Assembly (NCBI RefSeq): GCF_001039355.2
Contig: NW_019773736.1
Coordinates: forward strand, 1,033,810-1,087,662
Origin: Lingula anatina
Taxonomy: Eukaryota; Brachiopoda; Lingulata; Lingulida; Lingulidae
Length of the DNA stretch: 53,853 bases
Direction: 5' to 3'
Each line of letters starts with the position of its first letter. Position 1 is the stretch's first letter. This document shows, one piece after another, positions 1-12,600 of this stretch. Position numbers and translations under genes: made by a program. Under the pieces are notes generated by a model that worked only from the letters and a program-made list of their open reading frames with translations, ran no database searches and was not told where the DNA came from.

Positions 1-10
1 CCCAGTCACC

Positions 11-67
<57 letters not shown>

Positions 68-92
68 GCACACGCACACACACACACACACA
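1..92. repeat. (CT)n/(CA)n microsatellite
   Basis: A CT run is followed by a CA run with occasional CG steps. The same CA tract and following sequence recur from 8301, so this marks the left edge of the duplicated 8.3-kb unit. Confidence 0.95.
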
Positions 93-1232
93 TACCGGTG
101 TCATATTGCTCAGATAATTGAATCTATCAATAAATCCTCAAACAAAAACTACTTTATAATGGAACTCGAGTCTATCTTAACGCAAAAATCTAGATCGCAT
201 CCATTCTGTAGCCTATTCCGGGGATTAAATCAATGTCACAGCCAGGTGTCACTGTGACCCACACGTGCTGTCCCCTGTTGTCTGGTTGTTTAGGTAAACA
301 AAGATGTCGGTCATCACGCAGATATTGTACAGGTAGACGACAATTGTGTGAAGGAAGATGTTCAGCTGAGAGACGTTTTTGTGGATAAGCGATGGAGTTG
401 CTGTAAGTGTGAAATATGTTTTTATGTTCTCACTGGCCACTAGCCTGACTAGCAACCAGCATTCACGAAAGTATCATAAGGCACCGTCTTATGACTAAGC
501 AAATTCAATTTCGCTGGCTTGATGAGGGTCGTACTCCTCCCCTTAGTCCCTTGCTTAGTATTATATGCAAGCCCGTAGCCAGAAATTTCAGAGGAGGTGC
601 TTTCTTTTCAGCAAAAAGGTTCACCTTTTACCATGAAACCTTCGTATACATAGGTAAATTTTTACCCAGAGCATGCTGTTTCCTAACAAAAAGGGCGGTT
701 CGTTCGACACCCCTCTCCTTGGCTACAGGCCTGTATATATATATAATTCTGGAGAGGAGAGTTCTCTTATGGAAGTATGTTTTCGTGTCTACCTCAACCT
801 ACATTTTAAGTTATTGCATGTCGCTAGGTGCCAAAGCGGTATTTTACAATGTTTGACATAATGAGCCGATCAGAGCGTAGCTCTCCATTGTGTCAGTGTT
901 GTGTTATGTTAATCGATCGCCCATGTTCACTGCATGCTAAGAGGAATATAATCGATGACATAATACATACATACGGTAACCCACGACTTAGCCTCTTAGG
1001 TAGATATTCGGTCTTGACTCAGGTTTAACACAAAACAAACGACCAGAGCTCGTTTAAGACATATTCACCAGAGCATACTGGTTTTATTGGTATGGACATG
1101 TCACCTGCATTTTGCAATTAGTTTGGTCGACGTAGGTCAACCACAGGTTCGTCTCCTGCTTGTGCAATCATAGTCAGAACGCCGTACTAGATGGGTTTGT
1201 GAAATGAAATGTCGTTTTAATTGTATTCTCAG
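93..1232. other. Non-coding stretch upstream of gene copy A
   Basis: I see no supported coding exon here. It holds one short inverted-repeat element (570-733). The first coding exon is preceded by a clear splice acceptor at 1231-1232, so a non-coding first exon probably lies in or before this stretch, but I cannot place it. Unit B (8339-9469) has the same sequence with small indels. Confidence 0.6.
570..733. mobile_element. Short TIR element (MITE), 'CCCGTAGCCAG' family, copy 1
   Basis: The ends are inverted: GCCCGTAGCCAG on the left and TTGGCTACAGGCC on the right, about 160 bp apart, with no coding capacity. Diverged relatives lie at 5218, 8819 and 13519. The TIR form is hAT-like, but I could not define a clean target duplication. 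Confidence 0.6.
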
Positions 1233-1247
1233 GTGAGAAGAACAAAC

Positions 1248-4200
1248 ATGGGAAGTGGGGCCAGTAAGAAAAAGGTCATAAACAACCGTGTCGAGTATGA
1301 CGTCCAAAAACATGTAGCAGACGTCGGCAGCAAAAACGTGGGAGACGTAACAGAAAAATCACGTGCTGATAATTATACTCCACCGATAGAGGACCTGGAA
1401 GAGGTGATTGAACCTGCCATTCGTAAGGTATGTTTCGCCCATATTGTTATACAGACCAATATTTTTCATAGTGTTACAGAATGCGCTAAGTAGATGGTTA
1501 CACCCAGTTTCTTTATATGTCTCTTACTATTAGTGACATACACATAAGTTATAGCTATCACTTATTTCAACAGAGGATCTAGGGATGGAAACAGTGGGCT
1601 ACAGATCCCCCCTAAACGAAACGGGACAAAACCAAATTATTTCCCCACCACTCTGGCTTTGATAATTTTATAGAATTGTCCTCGATCAATATTTTATAAT
1701 TGTCAAGCAAATCTGGGCAATCATTTCCGCCTTTGCCCCCCCACCCCCACCCCCACCCCCAAACCCCACCTACCTAGCAAAACCAATGTATGTTGATTCA
1801 TGGAGCGCTTAAGAGAGACGACTGAAGGAGTAATGACATTTACTATAAACAGGGGTGAGCGTACGGTTTCAGCAGTGCCTATCTATGGTTTTATCTTTCA
1901 GGAAGTTGCCATACCTCTCGGCAGCGCGCCCAGGACCTCGGCTAGTCATGATAGCTCCACACAACACCAAGAGAGCAGGTCTGATGAGAAGATAGAAAGC
2001 AAGGACAAAGAGGATGACGAAGGGACAGAAGTAGTTGACATTTCCCATGAGCCAAATAATGCAACACAGTCAAATGAATATCTGGACAGAGAACCAAATA
2101 ACAAGCACCTTGATGATGGTGTTAGAAGTGCATGCATCGCCAATGAAAACGAAACATCGCCGTCTGATGAAGATGCATCACCCGATGCATTAGGAGTGTC
2201 GAAGGCTAAGCCAGAAACCGAGTGCATTATAGCAGTCGAACCAACCAAGGAAATAAAGAAACCATTTAAACACGTCTGGCAGATATTCGGAATGTACGCT
2301 TCTGTTGTAAAGGAAAACCAGGCAAAGAACCTCCCTGGCGTGGCACTGAAAGTTGGCAAAGAACTGAAAGCGGTGGAGAAAGAACTCCACGAACGGTACA
2401 AAACACGGAAAGAGTTGCAGTATTTCGCCAAAATCGGCCTGACCACTAAATGTATGAAATGTTGTCTAGTGAAAGCCAAAATCAAAGATTTCCTATCAGT
2501 TTGGCAGGATTCAACAGGAGCACTCGCTCTGTCTTTACTTCTCCGTAGACTTAAACGGCAGTTGGAGATAAATAAATCATATAACGAAACAGAAAGCATG
2601 GATCTTCACAATCCACTAGGAAATACGACGGCAGAAAGGGTTTGTAGTTCTACGTTTTTTTTTCTGTATGTAGTAATTATCCAATGGGCGTTAAATCGAC
2701 TACTAAAGAATATAGCTGTGTTTGATCGAGAGTATCTGTACACAATGAATTACACAAAAAATGTCATCCTAATGCCACAGACGACACGTTACATACTTAC
2801 GTATAAGTAGTATAAGGTGGCTTTTAAAGAGTGAACGAAACTAATGTTTACTCCTGAATCTGACACTTCTCATGATCGATCAGTATCACTTAATTTTGTA
2901 AGGTGTCAACTGCCGCAAACGTTCTTCTTATATGGGAATCAAAATATTCTAATTAATCAACCAGACAATCAATCAATTAGTCAATAAAACACGCTTAATT
3001 TTGATACTGCTCTTGCAGTGCCTTTGGTTCTAAACTGGCCCTTTGAAGTTCTCAGTTATCCAATTACAATTTACAGGTTGCTAATTTGGCAGGGAGCGGG
3101 GCAGAAGCGCTTGATCGTGCAGATGAGTTCGGTTTGACTAACGTAGGTGAACACATCTTAGAAGACGCCCTGGATCTAGGAGACGGGCTACCGTACGTTA
3201 AGACGGTCCTGTCCATCATACGCAGCGTGTATCGGATATTTAAAGCCAACGCAACGCTGTTAAATGACGCCATGGACTTACTCCGTACCATCAGGAATGT
3301 TGAGGTGATTCTTGGGGGTACCATCATCGCTAAAGACGAAAAGTCTGCGTTCCTCCTCGAACAACTGATGGACGTCCTAGACCAGGCGGAATTCTACGTC
3401 ATCCAGTGCATCATGCCTGACCAGAACGCCGTTGCCAAGGTACTCAAGGCCACATCGCGGGCGGATACGCTGCAGCAGCTTAAAGAGGACATAGTTAAAC
3501 AGCTTAACCAGGCTATGTTCGCTGAGACCATGAAGCAGAGCGAGGTCCTGCAGACGCTAGACCAGAAGGCGAACAAGATGCTGGAACTGAAAGTGACATT
3601 AGAGCAAATTGTAAGTACCACTGTCACAATAAGTGCTTTTGGGGGATTTTGTAGGCTACTGGTGTTTCACATTACTAATACACGTGTAAAGGTTTCTGTA
3701 ATAATTATTTTTAGTAGAATGATTTTCATCTGAATTATTTAACAATGTAAACACAAGATGGTTGGCAAAATAAGGTTATTTTAAAAATATTACAGACCTA
3801 AACCAGCTCTTCTTATTGTTATTTAAGGAGACGAACCAGCGAAATCAAACCAATGATATACAGGAAATGAAAGAGAGCCTGCAACAAATAATGGAGGGAC
3901 TGAGTGAGTAGTTTAAGTTTAAAATCACCCAATTTAAGAAATATTTGGCCCTCTCTGTTTGGCAAAATTACCAACTAATGTTACAAATCGAAAACTAGAT
4001 GTTAACGATGTCTTATCGTTTTGAATGTGATTTTAATTTCAAAACTTAAAGTTGTTTCTGATGACAAAACAAGGTGTAAAGCAAATGACAAATAATATAA
4101 AACACAGTCCGTCAGTATGAATTGACATTTTATTTTTGCCTCACACACCAGCACCGTCCAAGTACAAACCGGCCAATGGGAATTATCTGGAAATCGGCCC

Positions 4201-7200
4201 CTACAGAGTGCAGGTTCAAGGTGGGCGCCATTTTAAAACTGCCGAGGGGGAGTACGTGGAGCTAGGCAGTGGATATAACTATCGTTTGCTACTACGGAAT
4301 GGAACGAAACGAAAATGCCAAGCTGAAGTCCATATAGACGGCCATAAAATCGGTTTGTATTGAATTCGATGCTCTGTTGTGAGTTCTGCTTTATTACATT
4401 CAAGATTCCCGCGTCAAGTCACATGGTACCAGGTGTCATGCGACACCTGGCGTGACGCGTAAACGATACATAGGCTAATACACTACAGCTCATTTAAAAT
4501 AGTGAATAGTTTGTTCTCTATTTCTCTTTTCGAGTGCTCAAATATAGCTTACTTTGGTCTTGCTTCAGTTGTGTTCGGCGTTATCGAAATATAAACCACA
4601 GTTTGTAAATAAGCTTGAATTTTTTTATATGCATGCATTAGAAAAAGGTGAAAAAGAATCTTTTTTTTATTTTGTGATACTTTACCACCTCCATTTTTAG
4701 CATAAAGGTCTTTTTTTCATGCGGGTGTAACGTGACAGATAGTCCCCCATGATAGAGAGTCCGCTTCCAATTCATTTCTACTAGTAAGCCTCGCCCTAGA
4801 TTTAAACTTACTTAGTTCAGGCTAACCTTAACCTTTATAACTAAATGGAGGGCAGACTGTCTGTTACACCAAGCCTCAGTTTCTTTACACTGTCTTGCTC
4901 CAATTTATCTGTGCATCGAAGTTAGTGTTTCTGGGGGAAATATACAACCTTTAGCTCTGTTTTAGGGGTGTTTGCGTTGCTGGGCGAGGAAGAGTACGTA
5001 ATAGAGAGACCCGTGGGTATTCAGCGACGTTTCATGTTCTACCGGACCACTACAGGAGCTGCCATAGCGAACTCGGGAATTGAGGCCAAGAGAAGAGAGA
5101 ATGGCGTTCTGGAGTGTGTTTTTACGCCGGAGTTGTTATACACGGTACTCAAAATTCTTTTTAAAAGAGCTTAAAGAGCTGTATAATTTGTTGGCTAGAA
5201 AATGTCCAAATACCTTCAGGCCCGTAGCCAGCAAAAGGGGGGTCCTTTTTCTGAAAAAGTGGACCTTTCGCCATGAAACCTTCGAGTACCTAGGTGAAAT
5301 TTTACCCAGAGAGGAGCTTTTCCCCATCAAAAAAGGGGGGGGTCTTTCGAACCCCTCGAACCCCTCTTGGCTACGGGCCTGGCCTTTAGGATACATGTGC
5401 TCATTTTATTTGGCTGTTTTATCACATCCACACAGGATTACGTTCGTATAGTTTAAATTTTAACTTTCATTAATAATAAGTTTTTAAAATATTGGAAAAA
5501 ATGTCCACAGAAAAAGTGGGCAAACTGTAAATGACCTGCTATCATTCTCTATCAGCATGAATGAGATGCAAACCTGATTTTTTACGTAGAACCAACAAAA
5601 AAACGAGCTAAGATGTTAAGAATTTTATAATTATCAAAATACGGGTATATTTGTATTTGTATATTTATATTTGTATTTGTATATTTATATTTGTATAAAA
5701 AAATACGCAAACAGTGTGGCATTATATTGTTATGACAAAATATACCAGTGCTAAACTTATTTCTTTTATTCTTTAAAATGTTACAGTTTAAAGGACGCTT
5801 AAGGAACTACAAAGGTGAACTTTCGGAAGTGCACACGGTGGACTTAAGTCCTGACCAGCAAATGGAGGACTTTGTGCGGTCAGTTATTGCGTCCAGCGCG
5901 GGGTTTGAACAGTCTGCAGATGCCTACTTGCTCTTGTGTGGGGAGAGATATTGGCATATTGACAACTTCGATTGGGGAGTGAAGCAACTGTACAAGTGAG
6001 TACTTTTCAAGAACGCGTTTTACTTTTTACATCAAAGTAATGTGAAAACAGCGACTTATTTAGACTTTGGAACGTTGTCCATGTAAAAGGGAAAAGGCCC
6101 CTTTTTTAGGTGTGAGGAGAATATTTGATTTTTACTACATTTTTTGTAAATTTTGAACTTTGAATATCTCATATTTAGGTAGAATACTGAGACTGGCGGG
6201 AAACTTCGTTGTAATGAATACAAATATTTTTTATCATTTTTACTACACTAGTAATTATTTTAATAATTTAAAGGTTTAAAAAACAGGCTGTATGAAAGAG
6301 GTGTTGCTTAGTACTGACTGGCTACCTCATATCTTCACCCAGCTCCTCGTAAAAGAAAAAACCATTCAAACATTCTTATAACTGAATACTTTTTGCCTTG
6401 TAGTTATTGGAAAGGCACAGCTTCTGAGTACCTCCTGTTTATAGAGATTGCCAAGGAAGTGCACATTATCAATCCTATAGATGACGAGAATGTGGAGAAG
6501 GAATCGTTTACCGTCGGATATACGGCTGACGTGAAGGAAGAAGTGAAGGCAAGGTTTAACATTCCTAGCTTGGAAGACGTGTCAATCAGTGACACAAAAA
6601 AAGCTGATGAGTGTGAGATCTACACCGTCCGAATACTGAAAGTGAAAGTGAAAGTGGTCAACCCCCCGGATACTCTCACATTGTACTTCTTTAAGAGCCA
6701 GGACGTGAAAGAGATGGTCGAGAAGGAACTGGCCATTAATGACAGCAGTGACCAGAGCATAGAGATTCACCACAGGAAAGATTCAGTACATGAACATTTT
6801 GTGTCCGACGTCACGGTAATCGTGAACAAGGACATCACACTCCACGTGACTGCCTTTGACGGCAGGCAAGATGACGTTGTTGTCAAAACGTACTCTACAA
6901 TCGAGCAATTGATGTACCAACTTAAAGAACAGAACCTCGCGGAGTGTGACAGCGACGGTTTCACGCATTCTCAAAAAGAGTGCCAAGTAAACGAAGTGGA
7001 GTACCGCTGGACGGACTCCAAGTCTTTGTACCTTGCTCTGGAAGGCTTCTCGAATGGCTCCACAGTCGTTGTAAAACCTACCATATTCATCTACACCATC
7101 CGATACAGAGGCAAAGGGTCAGAGGAGGAGCTTTCTATTAGAATTGAGGCGTATAAACAAGTGGCAGACCTGGTAGAACGGACTGAGAAGGAATGTGATG

Positions 7201-8095
7201 AAAAGGGCCTAAATCTCTCGAAAGGATTTTTCTTAGTAAGAGGCGACAGCGAGATTCTAGACACAAGTATGGCCTTGAGGTGGGTTTAATTAAATTTCCC
7301 AAAAATTTGTGACTCATTTTTAATTCTATTCTTTACTATATTGTGCCGTTTCTGTATATTTCTGTATTCCGTCCCATGCCATTCTATGTGGACAGGCCCT
7401 CATAAACGATGTTTGAAAGGTTATCCTCCAAATATTTTCAGAGAACTCGGTGGCAGTCAAGATTTGACAATACTGCCTCCCCAATCAGACGTGTGCATCG
7501 TAGAGTATGACACACTGGAAGAGATCGGTACAGTCTCTGACGTCACGGTGGAAACAACTATACAGGAAGTTCTTGATAAGATACGCCAGCTCTTGGGAAA
7601 GCGGGTGAGGCCATTTTTTATATTCTTTCTTATATGTCGCTTTAGTGTTGATGTGGCTTTGTTTTACTTATTTGTCGAACATGTTACATCAACTCATATT
7701 TTGGTCTATTGAAAAACTATTTGTTCCATTTTTATGCAGAGCTGAACACGTATGCCTTTTTGATGATAAGCTTCTCTTACGAAAATGACAAAAACTCGTA
7801 ACTTAATAGATCTTTTTTAACATGTAGATGTTATTTATCATTTATTTTTTGTTTCTTTTCTTGGGGTAATAAATAAAATTTATTACAAATAAAGCAGATG
7901 TCTGATTCGGACCCTCCATAAACCTGTGTGTCTTCGATAAAAGATCATATCATTAAATTAACTGTAGATTTGGCCTTCAAACATATAGTATGTTTTGTTA
8001 CACAGGAAGGCAACCTGGATGATGCTAGCGTGGAAGAAAGGCACATCTGTATAGAGTTCGAAAACAACAACAGCTTCACCACTTTTTATAACACG
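1248..8095 (+). CDS. Multi-ubiquitin-like, MLKL-bundle-like protein, 3'-truncated copy A
   Basis: Ten exons are visible: 1248-1427, 1902-2639, 3077-3610, 3828-3903, 4152-4352, 4966-5144, 5787-5995, 6404-7279, 7442-7604 and 8006-8095. All have GT/AG borders and compatible phases, and encode 1082 residues with no internal stop. The protein matches residues 1-1082 of the complete copy at 9485-19039, with dozens of scattered replacements. The last five exons are missing because the unit ends at the N at 8300. The intact frame argues against an old pseudogene. The likeliest reading is the other allele of the same gene, placed in tandem by the assembler. A genuine truncated paralogue is possible. 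The start ATG is in a good context (AACATGG) and opens the myristoylation signal MGSGASK. Confidence 0.75.
5218..5382. mobile_element. Short TIR element (MITE), 'CCCGTAGCCAG' family, copy 2
   Basis: AGGCCCGTAGCCA at the left end is mirrored by GGCTACGGGCCT at the right. The element sits in the intron 73 bp after the second beta-domain exon and occurs at the same place in unit B (13519), so it predates the split of the two units. Confidence 0.65.
5640..5697. repeat. AT-rich minisatellite (ATTTGTATTTGTATATTT-type)
   Basis: About two units of an 18-24 bp motif lie in the intron before the first ubiquitin-like exon. Unit B has at least one more motif unit (13942-14017), a copy-number difference typical of alleles. 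Confidence 0.85.
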
Positions 8096-8299
8096 GTGAG
8101 TAGGCCCTATATTTGATAGGCGGAACCTTTGTTCTGCCATAGCACGGGGCAAGGAACCATATGGTGTGACAGGCCTACCATAAATCAATGATCGTAGACG
8201 CTGAAGGGCAGACGTATGTTACTTATTCTCTGTGATATTTTATGATAAAGAGATAATCAACTTTTGAAACGGTAAACTGGGGGACAGACATACCAGTAG

Positions 8300-8300
8300 N
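8300..8300. other. Single-N contig join between units A and B
   Basis: One N separates the end of unit A from the CA repeat that opens unit B. A second single N (43714) in this window joins an exact sequence duplication, so single Ns here seem to mark unmerged contig ends. Confidence 0.8.
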
Positions 8301-8818
8301 TCTCACACACACACACGCACACGCACACACACACACGCATACCGGTGTCATATTGCTCAGATAATTGAATCTACCAATAAATCCTCAAACAAAAACTACT
8401 TTATAATGTAACTCGAGTCTATCTTAACGCAAAAATCTAGATCGCATCCATTCTGTAGCCTATTCCGGGGATTAAATCAATGTCACAGCCAGGTGTCACT
8501 GTGACCCACACGTGCTGTCCCCTGTTGTCTGGTTGTTTAGGTAAACAAAGATGTCGGTCATCACGCAGATATTTTACAGGTAGACGACAATTGTGTGAAG
8601 GAAGATGTTCAGCTGAGAGACGTTTTTGTGGATAAGCGATGGAGTTGCTGTAAGTGTGAAATAATATGTTTTTATGTTCTCACTGGCCACTAGCCTGACT
8701 AGCAACCAGCATTCACGAAAGTATCGTAAGGCACCGTCTTATGACTAAGCAAATTCCATTTCACTGGCTTGATGAGGGTCGTACTCCTCCCCTTAGTCCC
8801 TTGCTTAGTATTATGCAA

Positions 8819-8965
8819 GCCCGTAGCCAGAAATTTCAGAGGAGGTGCTTTCTTTTCAGGAAAAGGTGGGTATACATAGATAAATTTTTACCCAGAGCAT
8901 GCTTATTCCTAACAAAAAGGGCGGTTCGTTCGACCCCCCCCCCCCCTCCTTGGCTACAGGCCTGT
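8819..8965. mobile_element. MITE copy, unit B equivalent of 570-733
   Basis: Same terminal inverted repeats and internal sequence as the element at 570, but with a short deletion near its middle and a longer C run near its right end. Confidence 0.6.
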
Positions 8966-9484
8966 ATATAGGCCTATATATAGGCTATATAATACTAGAG
9001 TGGAGAGATTTCTTGAGGAAGTATGTTTTCGTGTCTACCTCAACCTACATTTTAAGTTATTGCATGTCGCTAGGCGCCAAAGCGGTATTTTACAATGTTT
9101 GACATAATAAGCCTATCAGAGCGTAGCTCTCCATTGTGTCAGTGTTGTGTTCTGTTAATCGATCGCCGATGTTCACTGCACATGCTAAGAGAAATATAAT
9201 CGATGACATAATACATGTAATACACGACATAACCTCTTAGGTAAATATTCTGTCTTGACTCAGGTTTAACACCAAACAGATGACCAGAGCTCGTTTAAGA
9301 CAAATTCACCAGAGTATACTGGTTTTATTGGTATGTCACCTGCATTTTTCAGTCAGTTTGGTCGACGTAGGTCAACCACAGGTTCGTCTCCTGCTTGTGC
9401 AATCATATAGTCAGAACGCCATACTAGCTGGTTTTGTGAAATGAAATGTCGTTTTAATTGTATTCTCAGGTGAGAAGAACAAAC

Positions 9485-9664
9485 ATGGGAAGTGGGGCCA
9501 GTAAGAAAAAGGTCATAAACAACCGTGTCGAGTATGACGTCCAAAAACATGTAGCAGACGTCGGCAGCAAAAACGTGGGAGACGTAACAGAAAAATCACG
9601 TCATGATAATTCTGCTCCACTGATAGAGGACCTGGAAGAGGTGATTGAACCTGCCATTCGTAAG
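9485..9664 (+). other. Exon 1 (coding): N-myristoylation and polybasic start
   Basis: The protein opens MGSGASKKK. Gly2 with a small residue at position 6 followed by three lysines is the classic N-myristoyltransferase substrate plus electrostatic membrane anchor. The acceptor TATTCTCAG at 9461-9469 leaves 15 bp of 5' UTR in this exon. The donor AAG|GTGTGT is phase 0. The rest of the exon is acidic and probably unstructured. Confidence 0.75.
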
Positions 9665-12600
9665 GTGTGTTTACCCCATATTGTTATACAGACCAATATT
9701 TTTCAAAGTGTTACACTTACAGAATGTGGAAAGTGGATTGTTACACCCAGTTTCTTTTAATGTCTTAACTATTAGTGACATATACATTAGTTATAGCTAC
9801 CACTTATTTCAACAGAGGATCTAGGGATGGAAACAGTGGGCTACAGACCCCCTCTAAACGAAACGGGACAAAACCAAATTATTTCGACTACTTCCCCACC
9901 ACTGTGGCTTAGATACTTTTATAGAATTGTCCTCGATCACTATCTTATAATTGTCAAGCAAATCGAGGCAATCATTTCCATCTTTGCTCCCTCCCCCCCC
10001 CCCNNNNNNNNNNNNNNNNNNNNNNNNNNNNNNNNNNNNNNNNNNNNNNNNNNNNNNNNNNNNNNNNNNNNNNNNNNNNNNNNNNNNNNNNNNNNNNNNN
10101 NNNNNNNNNNNNNNNNNNNNNNNNNNNNNNNNNNNNNNNNNNNNNNNNNNNNNNNNCCCCCCCCCCCCCACCCAGCAAAACCAATGTATGTTGATTCACG
10201 GAGCGCTTAAGAGAGACGACTGAAAGGAGTAACGACATTTACTATTTGACAGGGGTGATCGTGCGGATTCAGCAGTGCCCATCTATGGTTTTATCTTTCA
10301 GGAAGTAGCTGTACCTCTCGGCAGCGCGCCAAGGACCTCGGGTAGTCATGATAGCTCCACACAACACCAAGAGAGCAGGTCTGATGAGAAGACAGAAAGC
10401 AAGGACAAAGAGGATGACGAAGGAACAGAAGAAGTTGACATTTCCCATGAGCCAAATAATGCAACACAGCCAAATGAATATCTGGACAGAGAACCAAATG
10501 ACAAGAACCTTGATGATGATTTTAGAAGTACATGCATCGCCAATGAAAACGAAACATCGCCGTCTGATGAAGATGCATCACCCGATGCATTAGGAGTGTC
10601 GAAGGCTAAGCCAGAGACCGAGTGCATCATAGCAGTTGAACCAACCAAGGAAATAAAGAAACCATTTAAACACGTCTGGCAGATATTCGGAATGTACGCC
10701 TCTGTTGTAAAGGAAAACCAGGCCAAGAACCTCCCAGGCGTGGCGCTGAAAGTTGGCAAAGAACTGAAAGCGGTGGAGAAAGAACTCCACGAACGGTACA
10801 AAACACGGAAAGAGTTGCAGTATTTCGCCAAAATCGGTCTGACCACTAAATGTATGAAATGTTGTCTAGTGAAAGCCAAGATCAAAGATTTCCTATCAGT
10901 GTGGCAGGATTCAACAGGAGCACTCGCTCTGTCTTTACTTCTCCGTAGACTTAAACGGCAGTTGGAGATAACTAAATCATATAACGAAACAGAAAGCATG
11001 GATCTTCACAATCCACTAGGAAATACGAAGGCAGAAATGGTTTGTAGTTTTACGTTTTTTTTTCTGGATGTAGTAATTATCCAATGAGCGTTAAATCGAC
11101 AACTAAAGAATATAGCTGTGTATTTGTGCACAATTAATTACACAGAAAATATCATCTTAATGCTACAGACGACACGTTACATACTAACGCATACGTAGTA
11201 TAAGGTAGCTTTTAATGAGTGAACGAAACTAATGTTTAATCCTGAATCTGGCACTTCTCATGAACGATCAGTATCACGTAATTTTGTAAGCAAGCCGTCA
11301 ACTGCCGCAAACATGTTATGGTAAACAAAATGTTCTAAAATTCTGTCAAATTTTAGAAATACGAAGATATTAAATGTCAGATATGCATACTTGAGTCTTT
11401 AATCAATCAGTCAATAAAACACGCTTAATTTTGATACTGCTCTTGCGGTGCCTTTGGTTCTAAACTGGCCCTATGAAGTTCTCAGTTTTCCGATTACAAA
11501 TTACAGGTTGCAAATTTGGCAGGGAGCGGGGCAGAAGCGCTCGACCGTGCTGACGAGTTCGGTTTGACTAACGTAGGTGAACACATCTTAGAAGACGCCC
11601 TAGATCTAGGAGACGGGCTACCGTACATTAAGACGGTCCTGTCCATCATACGCAGCGTGTATCGGATATTTAAAGCCAACGCAACGCTGTTAAATGACGC
11701 CATGGACTTACTCCGTACCATCAGGAATGTTGAGGTGATTCTTGGGGGTACCATCATCGCTAAAGACGACAAATCCGCGTTCCTCCTCGAACAACTGATG
11801 GACGTCCTAGACCAGGCGGAATTCTACGTCATCCAGTGCATCATGCCTGACCAGAACGCCGTTGCCAAGGTACTCAAGGCCACATCGCGGGCGGATACGC
11901 TGCAGCAGCTTAAAGAGGACATAGTAAAACAGCTTAACCAGGCTATGTTCGCTGAGACCATGAAACAGAGCGAGGTCCTGCAGACGCTAGACCAGAAGGC
12001 GAACAAGATGCTGGAACTGAAAGTGACATTAGAGCAAATTGTAAGTACCACTGTCACAATTAGTGCTTTTGGAGGATTTTGTACTAGAGTTTCACATTGT
12101 AATACACGGGTAAAGGTTTCTGTGGTAATTATTTCTAATAGAATGATTTTCATCTGAATTTTTAACAATGCAACCACAAGATGGTTGGCAAAATAAGGTT
12201 ATTTTAAAAATATTACAGACCTAAACCAGCTCTTCTTATTGTTATTTAAGGAGACGAACCAGCGAAATCAAACCAATGATATACAGGAAATGAAAGAGAG
12301 CCTGCAACAAATAATGGAGGGACTGAGTGAGTAGTTTAAGTTTAAAATCACCCAATTTAAGAAATATTTGGCCCTTTCTGTTTGGCAATATTACCAAACA
12401 ATCTTTCAAATCGAAAACTAGATGTTAACGATGCCTTATTGTCTTGACTGTGATTTTCATTTCAAAAGTTGTTTCTGGTGACAAAACAAGATGTAAAGCA
12501 AATGACAAATAATATAAAACACAGTACGTCAGTATGAATTGACATTTTATTTTTGCCTCTCACACCAGCACCGTCCAAGTACAAACCGGCCAATGGGAAT

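Larger units (their letters stand above)
47..8299. repeat. Unit A of an 8.3-kb direct repeat
   Basis: The segment matches 8301-16619 from end to end in the same orientation, exons and introns alike, with scattered substitutions and small indels. It stops at the single N at 8300, inside the intron after exon 10 of the gene. That is where unit B continues into the rest of the gene. Shared MITEs and minisatellites at equivalent places show that the copies are recent or allelic. Confidence 0.93.

Noticed and set aside
491-856. Small plus-strand frame of 121 codons near the left end
   Set aside because: Overlaps a MITE and is broken in unit B. No splice or domain support.
1946-2599. Long open frame on the minus strand (217 codons), repeated at 10346-10999
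   Set aside because: It is the exact antisense of exon 2 of the modular gene, which has splice sites and phase agreement. The minus frame has no splice context or domain.
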